Below, in pieces: positions 30,468 through 38,133 of a DNA stretch of 46,590 nt. The stretch covers positions 1 through 46,590 of the forward strand of contig CAYRIZ010000010.1 in assembly GCA_964424565.1 (NCBI GenBank), in the 5' to 3' direction. The position numbers were made by a program, and so were the translations under genes. Origin of the DNA: Avisuccinivibrio sp964424565 (lineage in GTDB: Bacteria > Pseudomonadota > Gammaproteobacteria > Enterobacterales > Succinivibrionaceae). Within the stretch, counting starts at the first letter, position 1. Each line of letters begins with the position of its first letter. Below the pieces are notes generated by a model. The model did not search any database. It had not been told where the DNA came from and worked only from the letters and a program-made list of their open reading frames with translations.

Positions 30468-31667
30468 ATGCTGAAAATTTTGCTTTTCATCGCTGTTTTG
30501 TGCGCGGCCATCTTCGCCGGCCCCCATCTGGCGGATCAGCAGGGCTATGTGCATATAGCCACCGACGGCTATGTAGTCGAGACCTCCCTGACCACCGCGG
30601 TTATTCTGCTCATTGCCGCCTTTTTGGTGTTTTACCTGCTCCTCGGCCTGCTGCGCCGCATCCTGGCCATGCCCCGCGGCACCAGAGCCTTTTTCTCCGG
30701 CAGATCGGTGCGCCAGGCCCTGCGCCGGCAGAGAGCCGCCGTTCTGGCCTTTGAGGAAGAAGATCATCAGCGCGTCCTGGCCTTAATCCGCCGCTCCGGC
30801 AAATTATCCAAACTGCCGGTGGAGACCATATTCCTGGGAGCCAAATCGGCCTTTGCCCTCAAGCACTATGAGCTGTGCTCCACCTTTCTGGATGAAGCCC
30901 GCAAGCGCGGCAGACAGGCAGCCATTTCCAGCGACCTCATCCGTGCCAAACTCAATCTGCAGATAGGCAATGCCAAAGCCGCTCTGGAAATTCTCGATGA
31001 ACTCAAGAAAAACTACAAATCCAAACTGCTCACTCAGCTGACCATGCAGTGCTATGACATGGAGCATGATGAGGAAAAGCTGGCCCGCCTGACCCCCGCC
31101 CTGATCAATCAGCACATCATCAGCCGCGAGGAAGCAGCCGCCAGGACCCGCAGCAATGTGCTGCAGCAGATCAGCCAGGCCACCGACAGCAGTGAGCTGG
31201 CCTCCCGGGTCAGGGAGCTGGACAAGACCGCCCGCCGCGATCCGGCCCTGATGGGCGCGGTCACGGAAAAGCAGGTGGCACTGGGAGATACCTCCGCCGC
31301 CCGCAAATGCGCTATATCTGTGCTGAAAAAGCAGCTGAGCGCCGACATGCTCAACTCCATAGCCCGCTGGACTGCTCCTGTACCGGAGATGCTGTCTTTC
31401 CTGCAGAAAAAGGCCGCCCAAAGTCAGCCTGACAGCATTCAGGTGCCCCTGCTCAAGGCTCTGGGTAATTTGGAACTGCTGGCCGGAGAAATCAATGCCG
31501 CCCAGCAGCATTTGGAACAGGCCCTAAAGCTCAGTCCGCAGGACGCCGACATCAATCTGATGCTCGCCCGCGTCATGAGTGCCCAGCGCCTGTTTGATCA
31601 GGCCTGTGAATACTATCAGCAGGCCGCCGCCCTGCCGCCGGCACAGCCTGCCAAGGCTGCCGGCTGA
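30468..31667 (+). CDS. hemY: HemY-like TPR membrane protein
   Basis: The 399-residue product has two N-terminal membrane segments (MLKILLFIAVLCAAIFAG, and TTAVILLIAAFLVFYLLLGLL at about 42-62) separated by the conserved loop DQQGYVHIATDGYVVETS. A cytoplasmic helical TPR region follows; the last repeat reads GEINAAQQHLEQALKLSPQDADINLMLARV. This is the plan of gammaproteobacterial HemY, which is unrelated to protoporphyrinogen oxidase; its biochemical role is uncertain. The ATG at 30468 is 4 bp after the hemX stop, with AGGGGTAAGG upstream, so the two genes are translationally linked. Confidence 0.9.
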   Translation: MLKILLFIAVLCAAIFAGPHLADQQGYVHIATDGYVVETSLTTAVILLIAAFLVFYLLLGLLRRILAMPRGTRAFFSGRSVRQALRRQRAAVLAFEEEDHQRVLALIRRSGKLSKLPVETIFLGAKSAFALKHYELCSTFLDEARKRGRQAAISSDLIRAKLNLQIGNAKAALEILDELKKNYKSKLLTQLTMQCYDMEHDEEKLARLTPALINQHIISREEAAARTRSNVLQQISQATDSSELASRVRELDKTARRDPALMGAVTEKQVALGDTSAARKCAISVLKKQLSADMLNSIARWTAPVPEMLSFLQKKAAQSQPDSIQVPLLKALGNLELLAGEINAAQQHLEQALKLSPQDADINLMLARVMSAQRLFDQACEYYQQAAALPPAQPAKAAG

Positions 31668-31693
31668 AGTCCGGGCAGTCCTGCCAAAAACAA

Positions 31694-31752
31694 CAGCCGG
31701 GACCTTAAGATCCCGGCTGCTTCATCTTCGGCGGTGCAGCTGCTGCTGCACC
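31694..31752. terminator. Two hairpins between convergent hemY and cupin genes
   Basis: Stem CAGCCGGGA/TCCCGGCTG (31694-31702, 31711-31719) is followed on the minus strand by TTGTTTTT, so it is a good terminator for the leftward cupin gene. A second stem, GGTGCAGC/GCTGCACC (31733-31740, 31745-31752), lies beside it. Confidence 0.65.
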
Positions 31753-31784
31753 AGTTCTGCAGATCTTAAATCCGCTCTGCGCTC

Positions 31785-32108
31785 TTACTTGAGGAAGTCC
31801 TCACGCTGCGGCGTGAAGATATCGATCAAGGTGCCGGCCTCCAGGCAGGTGCAGCCATGCACCACATTGGGCAGCTTGTGCAGGGTGTCACCGGCAGTCA
31901 CTTCATGCTGCTCATCGCCTATGGTAAACAGGAAACGGCCGGACAGCACGTAGGTGACCTGCTGATGCGGATGAGAGTGCATGGCACCGACGCCGCCGGT
32001 CTCAAAGATATTCTCCACGGCCATCATGGCACCGTCATGTACCAAGATGCGGCGCTTTACGCCATTGCCCATGTCTTCCAGTTTGGTATCCTGATGAAAA
32101 CAAAACAT
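31785..32108 (-). CDS. Single-domain cupin, KdgF-like
   Basis: The 107-residue protein is one cupin barrel. The metal-binding motif MHSHPHQQVTYVLSG gives His and Gln ligands, with a second motif LPNVVHGCTCLEAGTLIDIFTPQREDFL. The ending closely resembles KdgF, an enzyme that linearises unsaturated uronates from pectin and alginate breakdown, but other small cupins share these motifs. A clear AAGGAG ribosome site precedes the ATG at 32108. It lies 73 bp downstream of anmK on the same strand and may share its transcript. Confidence 0.75.
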   Translation of the reverse strand: MFCFHQDTKLEDMGNGVKRRILVHDGAMMAVENIFETGGVGAMHSHPHQQVTYVLSGRFLFTIGDEQHEVTAGDTLHKLPNVVHGCTCLEAGTLIDIFTPQREDFLK

Positions 32109-32181
32109 ATGTTTCTCCTTACATGTGTAATCAACAATCCTGACACGACAATCTGCCGCCGTGCCGACGGCCTGATGCTAA

Positions 32182-33363
32182 CTAAGAGTGCAGCCGCTGC
32201 AGCCGATCTGCTGCATAACGGCCGCCAGGTGCGGGCGAGAGTGAACCCAAAATCACCGGCTGTGAAGAGCCGGTGATGCCGCTTAAATCCACACTCTGCC
32301 CCAAAGAGCTCTGATAAGCAAAATAGGCAAAGGCCTGTGCCTCTACATACTCCGGATTAATGCCAAAATGCAGCGTGGAGAGGCAGCGCGGGAGTCCGTC
32401 CTGCTGCGCGAGGAGCTCATCTAAAGTTTTGACCAGAAACCCGTTGCGTATGCCGCCGCCGCAGAGCAGCACCTTGCCTTTGGCCTGCAGTTTCTCAGTA
32501 AAGGCATGAATTTCAGCTGCTATCACCGAGGCCGTAAAATGAGTCAGGGTGCACAGCAGATCAGGAATTTTCTGCGAATCACTAATACACTGCCTGATAT
32601 AAGGCCGGAGGAATGCCTCTCCGAACTGCTCCCGTCCGCAGGACTTGGGCGGCTTGATCGCAAAATAGGGATGCCCGAGCATGGAGTCCAGCCAGTCGCG
32701 GTTGAGCGAGCCTGAGGCGGCAACCTGGCCGTTATTATCATAAGAGCAGTGCAGCAGCAGGCGGCAGGCCAGATCAAGCAGAGTATTGGCCGGCCCCACA
32801 TCGTAACCTGCGGCAATACGGCCGCCCGGCTCCAGCACGGTCATATTGGCAATACCGCCTAAATTTACCACATAAACAGGCTGATCTGCGGCGGCAAACA
32901 TTTTTTGATGAAACAGCGGGGTCAGCGGCGCGCCCTCCCCGCCGGCGGCCAGATCCTGGGCGCGGAAATCAGTCCAGGTATCAATGCCGCTGAGCAGGGC
33001 CGTCAGCGGGCCGTTGTTGAGCTGTACGGAAAAACCGCGCTCCGGCCGGTGTCTTACGGTCTGCCCGTGCGAGCCCAGGGCACAGATCTGCTCAGGCTGC
33101 AGATCATGCCTGGCGATCAGTTTGCGGGCCATATAGGCAGAGAACACGGCCACGGCATTGGCGGCTGTGCCGGCCCGGTCAATTTCCCCGCTGCCCTCGC
33201 TGCACAGGCGGTGCAGCAGCCGGCGGCAGTGCTCAGGCCAGGGCGCAGACAGCGCACCCTCGCAGCGGCAGCGGCCGGACGTCGGATCTACGGCCAGCAG
33301 GGCCGCATCCATACCGTCAATACTGGTGCCGGACATCAAACCGACAAAAAACAATTCCTTCAT
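32182..33363 (-). CDS. anmK: Anhydro-N-acetylmuramic acid kinase
   Basis: AnmK hydrolyses the 1,6-anhydro ring of anhydroMurNAc and phosphorylates the sugar during cell-wall recycling. The 393-residue protein has the ATP-binding start GLMSGTSIDGMDAAL, GSHGQTVRH, VVNLGGIANMTVL, GYDVGPANTLLD and GEAFLRPYI, all family signatures. The ATG at 33363 has AAGGAAG 5-6 nt upstream. It is divergent from marR. A perfect 10-bp hairpin lies inside its 3' coding end (32252-32277). Confidence 0.95.
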   Translation of the reverse strand: MKELFFVGLMSGTSIDGMDAALLAVDPTSGRCRCEGALSAPWPEHCRRLLHRLCSEGSGEIDRAGTAANAVAVFSAYMARKLIARHDLQPEQICALGSHGQTVRHRPERGFSVQLNNGPLTALLSGIDTWTDFRAQDLAAGGEGAPLTPLFHQKMFAAADQPVYVVNLGGIANMTVLEPGGRIAAGYDVGPANTLLDLACRLLLHCSYDNNGQVAASGSLNRDWLDSMLGHPYFAIKPPKSCGREQFGEAFLRPYIRQCISDSQKIPDLLCTLTHFTASVIAAEIHAFTEKLQAKGKVLLCGGGIRNGFLVKTLDELLAQQDGLPRCLSTLHFGINPEYVEAQAFAYFAYQSSLGQSVDLSGITGSSQPVILGSLSPAPGGRYAADRLQRLHS

Positions 33364-33452
33364 GAAACTTCCTTAAGCATTCAGCCTGTGGCTTTCTGCA
33401 GTATTGTACAGTCCCCCGCCCCCGGCCGGGCAGTCCGAACACACAAAAACGC

Positions 33453-33481
33453 TTACGAGACTCAGTCTTTTGTGCTATTAT
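33453..33481 (+). promoter_or_regulatory. Promoter for the marR unit
   Basis: A weak -35 TTACGA (33453-33458), a 17-bp spacer ending in TGC, and a -10 TATTAT (33476-33481) form an extended -10 promoter. The start would be near 33488, inside the first palindrome. Confidence 0.5.
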
Positions 33482-33508
33482 TAGCCGGCTAACAAACTGA
33501 CTATAGTC
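33481..33508. promoter_or_regulatory. Paired palindromes, candidate MarR operator
   Basis: TTAGCCGGCTAA (33481-33492) is a perfect 12-bp palindrome touching the -10 element. GACTATAGTC (33499-33508) is a perfect 10-bp palindrome just downstream. MarR regulators typically bind such inverted repeats over their own promoter, so autorepression is likely. Confidence 0.5.
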
Positions 33509-33524
33509 CTGAGCAAAGCAGTAT

Positions 33525-34067
33525 ATGGATTACAAAAAACGCATTCTGCCTACCCAGAGCGAATTCATGGAATTGTCACGCCGGACCGGCTCTGCGGCTG
33601 ACGACGCAGGCGAGTCCGAGGACAGCCGGGCCAAAGAGGTGGAAGGCATAGACTTCATAGTGCATTTTCTGGCGACAGCCGATGTGCTGCGCGAGCGGCT
33701 GTTTGCTGCCCTGCAGCAGGATTTCGGGCTGTCGGAAGGACGTTTTGTGCTGCTGACTGCCCTCAAGGTCAGGAAAACTCCGCAGCCGCTGACCACCCTG
33801 GCGGCCTTTACAGGAGTCTCTCCTGCCACCTGCTCGGTTATGGTCAAGCGCATGCTGGCCGAAAAAGAGCCGCTGATCTGCCGGCATGGCCCGGAGCCCG
33901 GCTCCAAAAAAGTTTTAATCTCCCTGACGCCGGCCGGTGAGGAAACAGCCGATAAAGCCCTGCGGCAGCAGCATCAGCGCTGCCTGGAGCTGGCCAGGCT
34001 GCTGCCTGCCGAGGAGCTGCCGCATCTGCTGGCCGTCATCAAAGGACTATACAACAAGCTGCCCTGA
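33525..34067 (+). CDS. MarR-family transcriptional regulator
   Basis: The 180-residue protein has an unstructured N-terminus of about 40 residues and a winged-helix domain: LFAALQQDFGLSEGRFVLLTAL, the recognition helix region LTTLAAFTGVSPATCSVMVKRML, the wing with the conserved Asp/Arg position changed (ICRHGPEPGSKKVLISLTPAG), and a dimerising C-terminal helix. MarR proteins are ligand-responsive dimeric repressors that often control adjacent drug pumps. It precedes an HlyD-type adaptor and a permease on the same strand, 138 bp away. The ATG at 33525 has a weak ribosome site; an internal ATG at 33567 is possible. Confidence 0.85.
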   Translation: MDYKKRILPTQSEFMELSRRTGSAADDAGESEDSRAKEVEGIDFIVHFLATADVLRERLFAALQQDFGLSEGRFVLLTALKVRKTPQPLTTLAAFTGVSPATCSVMVKRMLAEKEPLICRHGPEPGSKKVLISLTPAGEETADKALRQQHQRCLELARLLPAEELPHLLAVIKGLYNKLP

Positions 34068-34157
34068 GGTCTTGGGAATCAGGCGCAACCCCAAGACCAC
34101 CTGCAGCCCGGCGCCCTGCGGCGGCAGGAGAGTTTTCCCTGCCTGTTGTGTTCTGTT
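34068..34157 (+). terminator. Two hairpins between marR and the hlyD-like gene
   Basis: A perfect 9-bp stem GGTCTTGGG/CCCAAGACC (34068-34076, 34090-34098) is followed by stem GGCAGG/CCTGCC (34123-34128, 34138-34143) and the T-rich run TGTTGTGTTCTGTTTTT. The second hairpin could end or attenuate transcription before the exporter genes. Confidence 0.45.
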
Positions 34158-34205
34158 TTTATCGTTTTTGTTTTGTTTTATCTGCAAGGCTTGAATTAAT
34201 ACATC

Positions 34206-35339
34206 ATGAATCTTTTACGCTTTTCCCAAAAACCGGTGATCAAAACCCTGCTTTTCTTTGTGATCCTGCTGTGTGCCGCCACCCTGCTCATCATGCTCGG
34301 CCGGCGCAATGACGCCCTCACCCAGGCTCAGCAGTATCATGCCGGCGTGCTGGCTGCCGACGATGTCAACATAGCTCCGGTCAATGTAGGCGGCCTGCTG
34401 ATCTCCCGCCATGTGCTGGAATCCGATTTCGTCACCCAGGGCACCCTGCTGATGGAAATTGATGACAGCGACTACCGTATAGCCGTGGACAGCACCAAAG
34501 CCGCCATCAGCTCACTGGAAGCCCAGATTGAGGCCTACAGCCGCAGCATTGATATTGAAACCTCCAAGCTGGCCACCACCGAGCGCACCACCTGGCGGCA
34601 GATTGAAAGACAGCTGGCCACCATAGACAGCGCCCGCGCCGCCCTGAGCGAGCAGCAGGCCAATTACGAGCGCTACCGCAGCCTGCTGGCCCAAAAGGCA
34701 GTGTCCAAAGCCGAATATGACACGGCCTATGCCTCCTATATAGCCGCCAGCTCCACCCTGACTGAAGCCCAGAAGACCCTGGATACCCTCACCGTGGGCG
34801 TCAGTGGCGACAAGCTGGCAGAGCTGGAGCAGACCCGCAATGCCGAGGGCCTGTATCTGCAGAATATTGAAGATGAGCGGCAGAACATAGCCAATATGCA
34901 GAACACTCTGGCCTCCATGAAGGCACAGCTGGCCGAACAGCAGAGCAATCTGGCCCAGCAGGAGCTCAATCTGCAGCGCACCAAACTCTATGCTCCCTGC
35001 GACGGCACCATACGCGAGCTGATGTTTGAGGAAGGCGAACTGCTTTCCGCCGGCGTCACCGCCATACGCCTGGAGACCACCCGCCGCTACTTTGATGTGT
35101 ATATACCGGAAACTGCTGCCGGCAGACTGCACGCCGGCGACAGCATTCAGGTTTATGTTCCCGCGCAGCAGCGTGAGATCACCGGCACCATACGCTATGT
35201 CAATCCGGCTCCGTCCTTTGCCGATTTGCGCATGACCCGCGAGCAGGGCCAGGCCGATCTGACCGCCTTTGAGATGCGGGTTTATGTAGAAGATCCCGAT
35301 CTGCTGCCCGGCATGATGCTGGAGGTGAATGAAATATGA
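34206..35339 (+). CDS. HlyD-family membrane-fusion protein
   Basis: The 377-residue protein has an N-terminal anchor (TLLFFVILLCAATLLIML, about 14-31), a first half-lipoyl region (VLAADDVNIAPVNVGGLLISRH), a long coiled-coil hairpin (about 95-260) with many Gln, Glu and Ala residues, a second half-lipoyl (LYAPCDGTIRELMFEEGELL) and a beta-barrel domain. It is an adaptor for export across both membranes. Its stop overlaps the permease start as ATGA (35336-35339), so the two are translated together. No clear ribosome site precedes the ATG at 34206. It is distinct in sequence from the YbhG-like protein at 22605. Confidence 0.85.
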   Translation: MNLLRFSQKPVIKTLLFFVILLCAATLLIMLGRRNDALTQAQQYHAGVLAADDVNIAPVNVGGLLISRHVLESDFVTQGTLLMEIDDSDYRIAVDSTKAAISSLEAQIEAYSRSIDIETSKLATTERTTWRQIERQLATIDSARAALSEQQANYERYRSLLAQKAVSKAEYDTAYASYIAASSTLTEAQKTLDTLTVGVSGDKLAELEQTRNAEGLYLQNIEDERQNIANMQNTLASMKAQLAEQQSNLAQQELNLQRTKLYAPCDGTIRELMFEEGELLSAGVTAIRLETTRRYFDVYIPETAAGRLHAGDSIQVYVPAQQREITGTIRYVNPAPSFADLRMTREQGQADLTAFEMRVYVEDPDLLPGMMLEVNEI

Positions 35340-36481
35340 TGTCAGGCATTATGCAGAGCATAACCTCGGAAATAGAGGCTCTGCGCTCGGGACGCTTCAT
35401 CCCCTATCACAAACTGGCCCTGGTGGTCTCCATTCTGACCATGGTGATCTTTGGTGTCATCTTCTCGCACGGCAGCGTGTTTGAGGGCACCATCAATGTG
35501 ATCGATTTGGACAACAGCCGCTATTCGCAGAATTTGATCGACAGCTGCAACAGCTCCTCCTACATCAAGGTCAACAGGGTCTTCCACTATCCTGTGGATC
35601 CCGAAAGCCTGACCAGGCATGATCAGTCCCTGGGCGTACTCTATATTCCGCGCGATACGGAAAAGAATGTGCAGGCCGGCAAACAGGCGGTTAATCTGGG
35701 TTATTTTGCGGACTATACCAATGAAGCCCAGAATGCCGAAATCATTGAAACCTTAAATGAGATCACCGGCATTTATGCCGCTCAGGCCTCAGGAGCGGAG
35801 GAAACTCCGATCTCCATGAAGATCCGCCGCATGTTCAATCCTACCTTTTCCTCCACCAATGCCACCATCATCAGCTTTATTTACTTCTTCTCCTCGCTGT
35901 ATCTGGGTCTGACCACGCTGATGATCACCGGCCGGCTGCGGGTTACACAGCAGTGGGACAATGTGGTGCTGCGCCGCACGCCCATAGAGCTCATAGCCAG
36001 GCTCATTCCCTATGTGCTGATCTATGTCACCGCCATCAGCATTCCCACGGCGCTGCTGCTGTATTTTGGTCAGCTGCGTTTTGCCGGCAACTATCTGGCC
36101 TACCTGCCATCGCTGTTTATGACCGGCCTGTGCTTTGGCATGATGGCCTTACTCTACTCCTGGTCCTCCACCGATCCCGGACACGGCGCCTCGATGATGA
36201 TCTTCCTGGTCCCCCCTGGCTTTATTCTGGGCGGTGCCACCATGGCTGTAGGCGTAGTGCCGGACTGGACCTATGTGCTGTCCCACATGTTCCCGCTGGT
36301 GTGGCAGTACCGCTTCTGGCGTGATTTTGCCATGCGCGGCACCGAGCTCATCTCCATGTGCGATCTTTACGGCATGTATTTGATCTACATAGCCGTACTG
36401 GGGCTGCTCATCACCCTGCGCTTCTACCGCGAGCAGTACAAAAAGAGTCAGCCCATGCCTCCGGCCATGGCCGAAGAATAA
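35336..36481 (+). CDS. ABC-2-type permease without an adjacent ATPase
   Basis: The 381-residue protein has an N-terminal membrane segment (HKLALVVSILTMVIFGVIF, about 25-43), a periplasmic domain (to about 175) and a cluster of five or six membrane segments. The segments include FFSSLYLGLTTLMITGRLRVTQQWDNVVLRRTPIELIARLIPYVLIY, with the coupling-helix region typical of ABC-2 permeases. It resembles YhhJ/YbhR-type permeases. No ATP-binding subunit and no second permease are encoded next to it. It presumably acts as a homodimer and borrows an ATPase encoded elsewhere, or works with a divergent mechanism. It converges with ilvA. Confidence 0.82.
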   Translation: MMSGIMQSITSEIEALRSGRFIPYHKLALVVSILTMVIFGVIFSHGSVFEGTINVIDLDNSRYSQNLIDSCNSSSYIKVNRVFHYPVDPESLTRHDQSLGVLYIPRDTEKNVQAGKQAVNLGYFADYTNEAQNAEIIETLNEITGIYAAQASGAEETPISMKIRRMFNPTFSSTNATIISFIYFFSSLYLGLTTLMITGRLRVTQQWDNVVLRRTPIELIARLIPYVLIYVTAISIPTALLLYFGQLRFAGNYLAYLPSLFMTGLCFGMMALLYSWSSTDPGHGASMMIFLVPPGFILGGATMAVGVVPDWTYVLSHMFPLVWQYRFWRDFAMRGTELISMCDLYGMYLIYIAVLGLLITLRFYREQYKKSQPMPPAMAEE

Positions 36482-36511
36482 GGGCAGAAAGAGCCTCTAG
36501 CCTATAAGTGT

Positions 36512-36551
36512 AAAAAACCCGCCCCGGGGCAAATCCGGGACGGGCTTTTTT
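36512..36551. terminator. Bidirectional terminator between permease and ilvA
   Basis: A 10-bp stem with one mismatch (36518-36527 and 36535-36544) is flanked by an A-run on the left and six Ts on the right. It fits an intrinsic terminator in both directions. Confidence 0.9.
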
Positions 36552-36594
36552 ATGGCCGCGCTTCAGGCGGCCTGAGGCTTGGGCTCGTGTCCGA

Positions 36595-38133
36595 TCAGCA
36601 CAGGAACTGCTGATAGGCACTGTTGCCGGTGACTTCCACAGCCCGGTAATTGAGGCGCTTGATGAAGTCATCCAGCCCCGAGGAAGCTTCCTCATCCGAC
36701 ATGTCAAAGCCGCAGAGTACGGAGCAGAACTCCAGATCGGCTATGCGGAAGTGGAACAGGGTAATGGAGTACATGTCCCCCAGGGTTTCCAGGAAGCGGA
36801 TCAGCGCATCCTTGGAGTTGGGGAACTCAAAGAGGAACAGCTTCTCCTTGAGTTTGGCCGGCGGATGGCCGCCTATCATATAGCGCACATGATCCTTGGC
36901 TATAAAGTCCCCGGTCAAATCGGTCACCATATAACCCTGCTGTGTCAGGGAAGAGGTCAGGGCATTCAGCTCCCGGCTGCCGTCAGCCAGCTCAATGGAG
37001 GCAAAGATGCGGGCCTTGAGGCTGTCTGAAATACGGTAGGAGAACTCCGTGACCTGACGATCGCCTATGGCCTTGCAGAAGTTCAGGAAGGCGCCCTTGC
37101 TCTCGGGGATCTCCACTGAAATGATGCCCTCGGTCATTTCACCTACATCACAGCGCTCGGCCACCATGCGCAGCGTTCTGAACTTAACATTGGCGCCGGA
37201 GAGTATGGCTATGTGATTGCCTGAAGTAATGCCGTGCTCACGCACGTATTTCTTGAGGCCGGCTACGGACAGCGCTCCTGAAGGCTCAGCTATGGCGCGG
37301 GTATCATCAAAGATATCCTTCATGGCAGCGCAGATCTCATCATTGGAACAGGTGATGATGTCATCGAGGTTCTGGCGGCACAGCCTGAAGGTTTCGGTAC
37401 CGGCCAGGCTCACAGCCACGCCGTCGGCAAAGTGGGACACAAAACCTATGTCCACCGGATGGCCGTTCTGCATGGCCGCCTTCATGCAGGCCGAGCCCTC
37501 GGCCTCCACGCCTATGACCTTGATGTTGGGCACCAGGGCCTTGATGTAGGTGGCAATACCGGCAGCCAGACCACCGCCGCCTATCTGCACAAAGACAGTA
37601 TCTATATCCTGGCACTGCCCTATCAGTTCCTGGGCTATGGTGCCCTGACCGGCAATCACGTCCTCATCATCATAAGGAGGGATCAGGGTCATCTCCTCAT
37701 CGCGGGCCAGCTGTATGGCATGATCGTAGGCTTCATTGAAGCTTTCACCAAAGAGCACCACCTCGCCGCCCAGGTGTTTGACGGCGTTGACCTTGAGATC
37801 GGGAGTGGTGTTGGGCATTACAATCACGGCCCGGCAGCCCAGTTTGGCTGCCGACAGGGCCACACCCTGGGCATGATTGCCTGCCGAGGCGGCGATCACG
37901 CCCCGCTGCAGCTGCTGCGGGGTCAGATTGTTGAGCTTGTTGTAGGCGCCTCTGATCTTGAAGCTGTGCACCTTCTGGTAATCCTCGCGCTTGAGCAGCA
38001 CATTGACGCCCAGACGCTCGGACAGGCCTTCCATCTGATGCAGAGGAGTGAGGCGGGCCAGATCATAGATGCGGGCCAGCAGGATCTTGTGCAGATAATC
38101 CTGAGCAGTTAATACCTTGTTGTTTTCAGCCAT
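36595..38133 (-). CDS. ilvA: Biosynthetic threonine dehydratase
   Basis: IlvA deaminates threonine to 2-oxobutanoate, the first committed step to isoleucine. The 512-residue PLP enzyme has the Schiff-base Lys59 in SFKIRGAYNKL, SAGNHAQGVA, the glycine loop GGGGLAAG and two C-terminal ACT-like regulatory domains (GIISVEIPESKGAFLNFC and LFLFEFPNSKDALIRFL) that mark the isoleucine-inhibited biosynthetic form. The ATG overlaps the ilvD stop by one base (TAATG), so the genes are translationally coupled. It is the last gene of ilvE-ilvD-ilvA. Confidence 0.97.
   Translation of the reverse strand: MAENNKVLTAQDYLHKILLARIYDLARLTPLHQMEGLSERLGVNVLLKREDYQKVHSFKIRGAYNKLNNLTPQQLQRGVIAASAGNHAQGVALSAAKLGCRAVIVMPNTTPDLKVNAVKHLGGEVVLFGESFNEAYDHAIQLARDEEMTLIPPYDDEDVIAGQGTIAQELIGQCQDIDTVFVQIGGGGLAAGIATYIKALVPNIKVIGVEAEGSACMKAAMQNGHPVDIGFVSHFADGVAVSLAGTETFRLCRQNLDDIITCSNDEICAAMKDIFDDTRAIAEPSGALSVAGLKKYVREHGITSGNHIAILSGANVKFRTLRMVAERCDVGEMTEGIISVEIPESKGAFLNFCKAIGDRQVTEFSYRISDSLKARIFASIELADGSRELNALTSSLTQQGYMVTDLTGDFIAKDHVRYMIGGHPPAKLKEKLFLFEFPNSKDALIRFLETLGDMYSITLFHFRIADLEFCSVLCGFDMSDEEASSGLDDFIKRLNYRAVEVTGNSAYQQFLC

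Noticed and set aside
32252..32277. Perfect 10-bp hairpin ATCACCGGCT/AGCCGGTGAT as a terminator
   Set aside because: It lies inside the anmK coding region about 70 bp before the stop and has no T-run; it is probably a coding coincidence.
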